Assembly (NCBI RefSeq): GCF_001693385.1
Contig: NZ_CP016428.1
Coordinates: forward strand, 434,001 to 498,000
Length of the DNA: 64,000 bases
From: Bradyrhizobium icense
GTDB lineage: Bacteria; Pseudomonadota; Alphaproteobacteria; Rhizobiales; Xanthobacteraceae
Reading direction: 5' to 3'
Shown here: positions 60,359 through 64,000 of the stretch, piece after piece
Layout of the letters: each line of letters opens with the position of its first letter
How positions within the stretch are numbered: position 1 is the stretch's first letter
The notes under the pieces: generated by a model
What the model was told of the DNA's origin: nothing
The model's input: the letters and a program-made list of their open reading frames with translations, nothing else
Databases searched by the model: none
Program-made: the position numbers and the translations under genes

Positions 60359-61975
60359 GTGCAAGAGACGGGTCTACGCAACGGTGCCTTCGGTGCCGAC
60401 AAATTCGGCTTAAAAAATCTCAAGACGGTGCATTGGAATCTCGGTGCGCCGCAGCTCTATCAATATTCACTCACGGCCGGCGAGGCCGTGTTGTCGGCCG
60501 ACGGCGCGCTCTGCGCGGACACCGGCGAATTCACCGGCCGCAGCCCCAAGGACAAGTTCACGGTCCGTGATGCGACCACCGACAAGAACATGTGGTGGGC
60601 CGGCAACCAGTCGATCACCTCGGAGCAGTTCGCCGCGCTCTATGCCGACTTCCTCAAGCATGCCGAAGGCATGACGCTGTTCGCGCAGGATCTTTACGGC
60701 GGCGCAGATCCGAGCTTCCAGATCAAGACGCGGGTCTTCACCGAACTTGCCTGGCACTCGCTGTTCATCCGCACGCTCTTGATCCGCCCCGAGGCTTCGG
60801 TGCTGCGCGATTTCGTGCCTGAACTCACCATCATCTCGCTGCCGAGCTTCCGCGCCGACCCCAAACGTCACGGTGTGCGCTCGGAGAACGTCGTCGCGAT
60901 CGATTTCGCCCGCAAGATCGTCCTGATCGGCGGGTCTTATTATGCCGGCGAGATGAAGAAGTCGGTCTTCACCACACTGAACTATTACCTGCCCGCCAAG
61001 GGCGTGCTGCCGATGCACTGCTCGGCCAACGTCGGCCCCAAGGGCGACACAGCGATTTTCTTCGGCCTGTCCGGCACCGGCAAGACCACGCTGTCGGCCG
61101 ATCCCAATCGCACGCTGATCGGCGACGACGAGCATGGCTGGGGTAACGACGGCGTCTTCAACTTCGAAGGCGGTTGCTACGCCAAGTGCATCAAGCTGTC
61201 GAAGGACGCCGAGCCGCAGATCTTTGCCGCCAGCAGCCGCTTCGGCGCCGTGCTGGAGAACGTCGTGCTCGACGAAGATACCCGCGTGCCTGATTTCGAC
61301 GACGGCTCGAAGACCGAAAACACTCGTTCGGCCTATCCGCTCGATTTCATCCCGAACGCTTCGCGCACCGGCCGTGCCGGCCAGCCGAAGAACGTCGTGA
61401 TGCTGGCCGCCGATGCGTTCGGCGTATTGCCGCCGATCGCAAAGCTCTCGCCAGCGCAGGCGATGTATCACTTCCTGTCCGGCTACACCGCCAAGGTCGC
61501 TGGCACCGAGCGCGGTCTCGGCAATGAGCCGCAGCCGGAGTTCTCCACCTGCTTCGGCTCGCCGTTCCTGCCGCTCGATCCGTCCGTCTACGGCAACATG
61601 CTGCGCGAGCTGATCGCCAGGCACAATGTCGATTGCTGGCTGGTCAACACCGGCTGGACCGGCGGCAAATACGGCGTGGGCAGCCGGATGCCGATCAAGG
61701 TGACGCGTGCGCTGCTGACGGCGGCGCTCGATGGCAGTCTGCGTAATGTCGAATTCCGCACCGACAAGTATTTCGGTTTCGCGGTGCCGACCGCGCTGCC
61801 GGGTGTTCCCAACGAGATCCTCAATCCGGTCAACACCTGGAAGGACAAGGCCGAGTTCGACAAGACTGCGCGTAGCCTAGTCGGTATGTTCCAGAAGAAC
61901 TTTGCCAAGTTCGAAGCCCAGGTCGACGCCGAAGTCCGCGCCGCGGCGCCGGACCTCAAGCTCGCGGCGGAGTAG
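60359..61975 (+). CDS. pckA: Phosphoenolpyruvate carboxykinase (ATP)
   Basis: The 538-residue enzyme turns oxaloacetate and ATP into phosphoenolpyruvate, the entry to gluconeogenesis. The P-loop is [18 protein letters not shown] near residue 235, followed by the metal-binding GDDEHGW, and [13 protein letters not shown] with the conserved Arg. The start is GTG 60359, with GAGGAGGA about ten bases upstream. Its position near chvI, with the PTS genes beyond, is conserved in rhizobia. Regulation by ChvI is reported in relatives; a binding site is not evident here. A strong terminator follows at 62001. Confidence 0.96.
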   Translation: MQETGLRNGAFGADKFGLKNLKTVHWNLGAPQLYQYSLTAGEAVLSADGALCADTGEFTGRSPKDKFTVRDATTDKNMWWAGNQSITSEQFAALYADFLKHAEGMTLFAQDLYGGADPSFQIKTRVFTELAWHSLFIRTLLIRPEASVLRDFVPELTIISLPSFRADPKRHGVRSENVVAIDFARKIVLIGGSYYAGEMKKSVFTTLNYYLPAKGVLPMHCSANVGPKGDTAIFFGLSGTGKTTLSADPNRTLIGDDEHGWGNDGVFNFEGGCYAKCIKLSKDAEPQIFAASSRFGAVLENVVLDEDTRVPDFDDGSKTENTRSAYPLDFIPNASRTGRAGQPKNVVMLAADAFGVLPPIAKLSPAQAMYHFLSGYTAKVAGTERGLGNEPQPEFSTCFGSPFLPLDPSVYGNMLRELIARHNVDCWLVNTGWTGGKYGVGSRMPIKVTRALLTAALDGSLRNVEFRTDKYFGFAVPTALPGVPNEILNPVNTWKDKAEFDKTARSLVGMFQKNFAKFEAQVDAEVRAAAPDLKLAAE

Positions 61976-62000
61976 GGCTCAAGCCAGATGGACTGGTTGA

Positions 62001-62029
62001 AAAGGGCGGCTCGTCGGGCCGCCCTTTTT
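62001..62029 (+). terminator. Rho-independent terminator of pckA
   Basis: AAAGGGCGGC (62001-62010) pairs with GCCGCCCTTT (62018-62027) around a 7-base loop, with five T at 62025-62029. It lies 26 bases past the pckA stop. Confidence 0.9.
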
Positions 62030-62075
62030 GCTTGGCGGGCGGAATATGGGGAAGTGACATGGTCGATCTTGCAGG

Positions 62076-62405
62076 TCAGGTTGCAGGCATTGCGCGGCAG
62101 AACAGTCGGTGCAGTTCCGCGATCAATTGCGCGATCCGAGGATCCGCGACGCGATACCAGAGGGTCTGACCGTTACGGCGAAAGCTCACGATGTCGTCGT
62201 CGCGCATCTTCGCCAGATGCTGGGACAGCGCCGACTGGCTGAGACCGACCGCCTCGACCAGCGCACCGACCGTCATCTCGCCGGTTTCCACCAGCTTGCA
62301 GAGGATCATCAGCCGCCGCTCGTTGCCGAGCGTGCGCAGGATATTGGCGACCGCCGGGGCGTTGGCCTCGAAGTCCCTGATTTCCATCGCTGACGGGGTC
62401 GTCAC
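62076..62405 (-). CDS. bigR: BigR-type ArsR family persulfide-sensing repressor
   Basis: The 109-residue winged-helix protein shows ANILRTLGNERRLMILCKLVETG and the recognition helix SQSALSQHLAKMRDDDIV. Cys36 (ILCKL) and Cys103 (RLFCRA) correspond to the thiol pair of BigR/SqrR, which forms a disulfide or polysulfide bridge when sulfide or persulfide rises and then leaves DNA. The metal-binding His/Cys cluster of ArsR/SmtB is absent. The start is GTG 62405; ATG 62387 is possible. It is divergent from the Blh gene with an AT-rich inverted repeat between, so it should repress both. Confidence 0.85.
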   Translation of the reverse strand: MTTPSAMEIRDFEANAPAVANILRTLGNERRLMILCKLVETGEMTVGALVEAVGLSQSALSQHLAKMRDDDIVSFRRNGQTLWYRVADPRIAQLIAELHRLFCRAMPAT

Positions 62406-62431
62406 GGGTTTCTCTGTACATTAGAGGTTGC

Positions 62432-62453
62432 TATATTAGAGATAGTTAATATA
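62432..62453. promoter_or_regulatory. BigR-type operator (AT-rich inverted repeat)
   Basis: TATATTA (62432-62438) and TAATATA (62447-62453) are perfect arms with an 8-base spacer, in a strongly AT-rich stretch unlike the surrounding DNA. It is centred 38-49 bases from both starts of the divergent bigR-type and blh-type genes, like the BigR box of Xylella and Agrobacterium (memory). Confidence 0.72.
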
Positions 62454-62491
62454 ATTGTCAATAGAAGTTCCTCTTCAGGGAGTTCGTACCA

Positions 62492-63400
62492 ATGCCCCAT
62501 TCAGCCCAGTCAACCGCGCCCGTCATCCGGGCGTTCTTCGATGAACCCACCAATACCATTAGCTATCTGGTTGCCGACCCGGTGACCCGCCGCGCGGCGG
62601 TGATCGATCCCGTGCTTGATTTCGACCCACGCGACGGCACCGTCGACATCCGTTCGGTCGAAACCATTCTGGCTGCGGCCAACGAAGAAAAGCTGACCAT
62701 CGAGTGGGTGCTGGAGACCCATGCGCATGCCGACCATTTGTCGGGCGCGCCCTATATCAAGTCGAAAACCGGCGCACGGATCGGCATCGGCGATCACATC
62801 AAGGATGTGCAGCGAATCTTCCGGCCCGTCTTCAATGCGCTAGACCTGCGGACGGACGGGAGCGATTTCGATCGCCTGTTCACCGACGGCGAGACATTTG
62901 GCATCGGCGAACTCACCGTCGAGGTTCTGCATACGCCGGGCCACACGCCGGCTGATCTGTCCTACAAGATTGGCGACGCCGTGTTCGTCGGCGATACATT
63001 GTTCATGCCTGATTATGGCACCGCACGTGCCGATTTCCCTGGCGGCGATGCACATCAGCTCTATCGTTCGATCCAGCGGCTGCTGAGTCTCCCCGACGAC
63101 ACGCGCCTGTTCATGTGCCACGACTACAAGGCGCCAGGCCGCGATGACTACGCCTGGGAGACCACGGTGCGCGGGCAGCGCGAGAACAACGTCCATCTTC
63201 GCGGCGGTGTCACCGAAGCTGTGTTCGTCGCCATGCGGCAGGCGCGCGATGCAACATTGTCTGCGCCGACACTGCTGTTGCCTTCCATCCAGGTGAATAT
63301 CCGCGCGGGCCGGTTTCCCAAAGCGGAAAGCAATGGCGTGCATTACCTGCTGTTGCCGGTGCGTGCCCGGGCCGGTGCCGAGGCGGCGATCTTTTCGTAA
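62492..63400 (+). CDS. blh: Blh-type persulfide dioxygenase (MBL fold)
   Basis: The 302-residue protein has the metallo-beta-lactamase fold with ETHAHADHLSGAPYIKSKTG near residue 75, HTPGHTPADLSY near 150, the bridging Asp in VGDTLFMPDYGTARADFPGG and the last His in FMCHDYKAPGRD near 210. The single-iron ETHE1/Blh group oxidises glutathione persulfide to sulfite, protecting the cell from sulfide. ATG 62492 follows a GGGAG. It is divergent from the BigR-type gene and probably induced by sulfide. Rhodanese or SQR-like partners may lie elsewhere; none is in the window. Confidence 0.88.
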   Translation: MPHSAQSTAPVIRAFFDEPTNTISYLVADPVTRRAAVIDPVLDFDPRDGTVDIRSVETILAAANEEKLTIEWVLETHAHADHLSGAPYIKSKTGARIGIGDHIKDVQRIFRPVFNALDLRTDGSDFDRLFTDGETFGIGELTVEVLHTPGHTPADLSYKIGDAVFVGDTLFMPDYGTARADFPGGDAHQLYRSIQRLLSLPDDTRLFMCHDYKAPGRDDYAWETTVRGQRENNVHLRGGVTEAVFVAMRQARDATLSAPTLLLPSIQVNIRAGRFPKAESNGVHYLLLPVRARAGAEAAIFS

Positions 63401-63442
63401 GGCAAGGTCTTACGTCACCTAGCGGATTTGCGCGCGCCTGGT

Positions 63443-64000
63443 CTAGCTTTTACCGGGCAACATCGCATTGCTCGGCGTCCGCCGATCGGTGATCTGCAGG
63501 CCGAACAGGCTGCCGATCAGCTCGACCGCGACGCGCGCGGTGCGTCCGCGTTCGTCGAGAAACGGGTTGAGCTCGACGACGTCGACCGAGCGCACCAGTT
63601 CGGAATCGTGCAGCAACTCCATGATCAGATGCGCCTCGCGATAGGTTGCGCCGCCCGGCACCGTGGTACCGACACCGGGAGCGACGGTCGGATCGAGAAA
63701 ATCCACATCGAAAGAGACATGCAGCACGCCGTTACGTGCCCGCACGCGCTCGATCACCTTGCGGATCAGGACGCCGACGCCGAACTCGTCGATCACGCGC
63801 ATGTCGGCGATCGCGACGCGGCGTTCGAACACCAGCTTCTTCTCTTCAGGATCGATCGAGCGGATGCCGAACAGGTCGAGCTGGTCGGGGCCGATCGAGG
63901 CGCGGGGTGCGCCGCCAAGCAGATCGTCGAGGCCGGGCTCGCCGCACAGGAACGCCGCCGACATGCCGTGCATGTTGCCGGTTTCCGTGGTCTGCGGCGT
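63443..64000 (-). CDS. Arginase (3' part only)
   Basis: The gene is open to the window edge, and its 5' end is outside. The visible 185 residues belong to the ureohydrolase family: the GNMHGMSAAFL region after the metal-binding His loop, VSFDVDFLDPTVAPGVGTTVPGG with the DxDxxDP manganese ligands, and a substrate-side Glu in VVELNPFLDERG. Together with the general layout this is RocF-type arginase, which splits arginine into ornithine and urea; agmatinase is less likely. The gene ends 43 bases from the blh stop, tail to tail. Confidence 0.9.
   Translation of the reverse strand, partial: TPQTTETGNMHGMSAAFLCGEPGLDDLLGGAPRASIGPDQLDLFGIRSIDPEEKKLVFERRVAIADMRVIDEFGVGVLIRKVIERVRARNGVLHVSFDVDFLDPTVAPGVGTTVPGGATYREAHLIMELLHDSELVRSVDVVELNPFLDERGRTARVAVELIGSLFGLQITDRRTPSNAMLPGKS

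Overview
The window is high-GC alphaproteobacterial chromosome, most likely Bradyrhizobium or a close relative in the Nitrobacteraceae. This rests on remembered family resemblance, not a search. Pointers are the HPr / EIIA-Man / short HprK / ChvG / ChvI / HugZ / PckA block, the BigR-Blh pair, a porin with an alphaproteobacterial surface-barrel N-terminus, and mosaic palindromic intergenic repeats of the kind seen in that genus. No rRNA, tRNA, CRISPR array, integrase or transposase was recognised.

Layout. 0-5.3 kb: end of a patatin-like gene, an FMN-binding glutamate-synthase-like enzyme, a DUF3147 membrane protein, a two-part outer-membrane porin and a small exported protein. 5.4-10.7 kb: a creatininase-family amidohydrolase divergent from an ABC uptake operon whose binding-protein gene is frameshifted, followed by a D-2-hydroxyacid dehydrogenase and a double Inh-type protease inhibitor. 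10.7-16.7 kb: an ECF42-type sigma factor with its DGPF/YciI partner and a recognisable cognate promoter, a quinol-monooxygenase-like protein, an unrecognised 125-aa protein, a TetR regulator with a clear operator facing a SnoaL-like/DUF3237 pair, and a Tat-exported aldo/keto reductase. 16.8-28 kb: an oligopeptide ABC operon, a GntP-type permease, a patatin, two small membrane proteins and radC. Three decayed pieces of radC lie in the gaps of this stretch. 28-34.3 kb: methionine aminopeptidase, an MscS channel, a K+/H+ antiporter, dodecin, a His/Gly-rich exported protein and a cysteine version of a glycine-reductase B-like protein. 34.3-39.9 kb: a class III CoA-transferase, IlvD and the molybdate transporter ModABC.

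40-54.6 kb: a Spy/CpxP-like protein, the endopeptidase MepA, a PAS-PAS-GGDEF-EAL protein with a broken GGDEF motif, a DUF1801 protein, an acyl-CoA-dehydrogenase-like flavoprotein, an MFS carrier, LepA with a second diverged copy of its 3' end 0.3 kb downstream, an exported caspase-like protein with two YARHG domains, an M15 peptidase, a GT39-like glycosyltransferase and an SDR enzyme. 54.7-62 kb: the PTS-type regulatory cascade, ChvG/ChvI, HugZ, a decayed CHAT-protease fragment and PckA. 62-64 kb: a BigR-type persulfide sensor divergent from a Blh persulfide dioxygenase with an AT-rich operator between them, and the 3' part of an arginase.

The working units are mostly known. The HPr/EIIA/HprK set plus ChvG/ChvI links carbon and envelope status to gluconeogenesis (PckA). 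BigR/Blh handles sulfide or persulfide. ModABC imports molybdate. The ECF42/DGPF pair appears self-regulating. The least ordinary signals are the duplicated 3' gene ends: radC pieces flanking the peptide-transport operon, and a lepA copy differing only by synonymous changes in its conserved part. They suggest past integration or recombination at the 3' ends of housekeeping genes. Other points of note are the caspase-YARHG/M15/GT39 group, the unexplained terminator upstream of the GGDEF-EAL gene, and several fresh pseudogenes.
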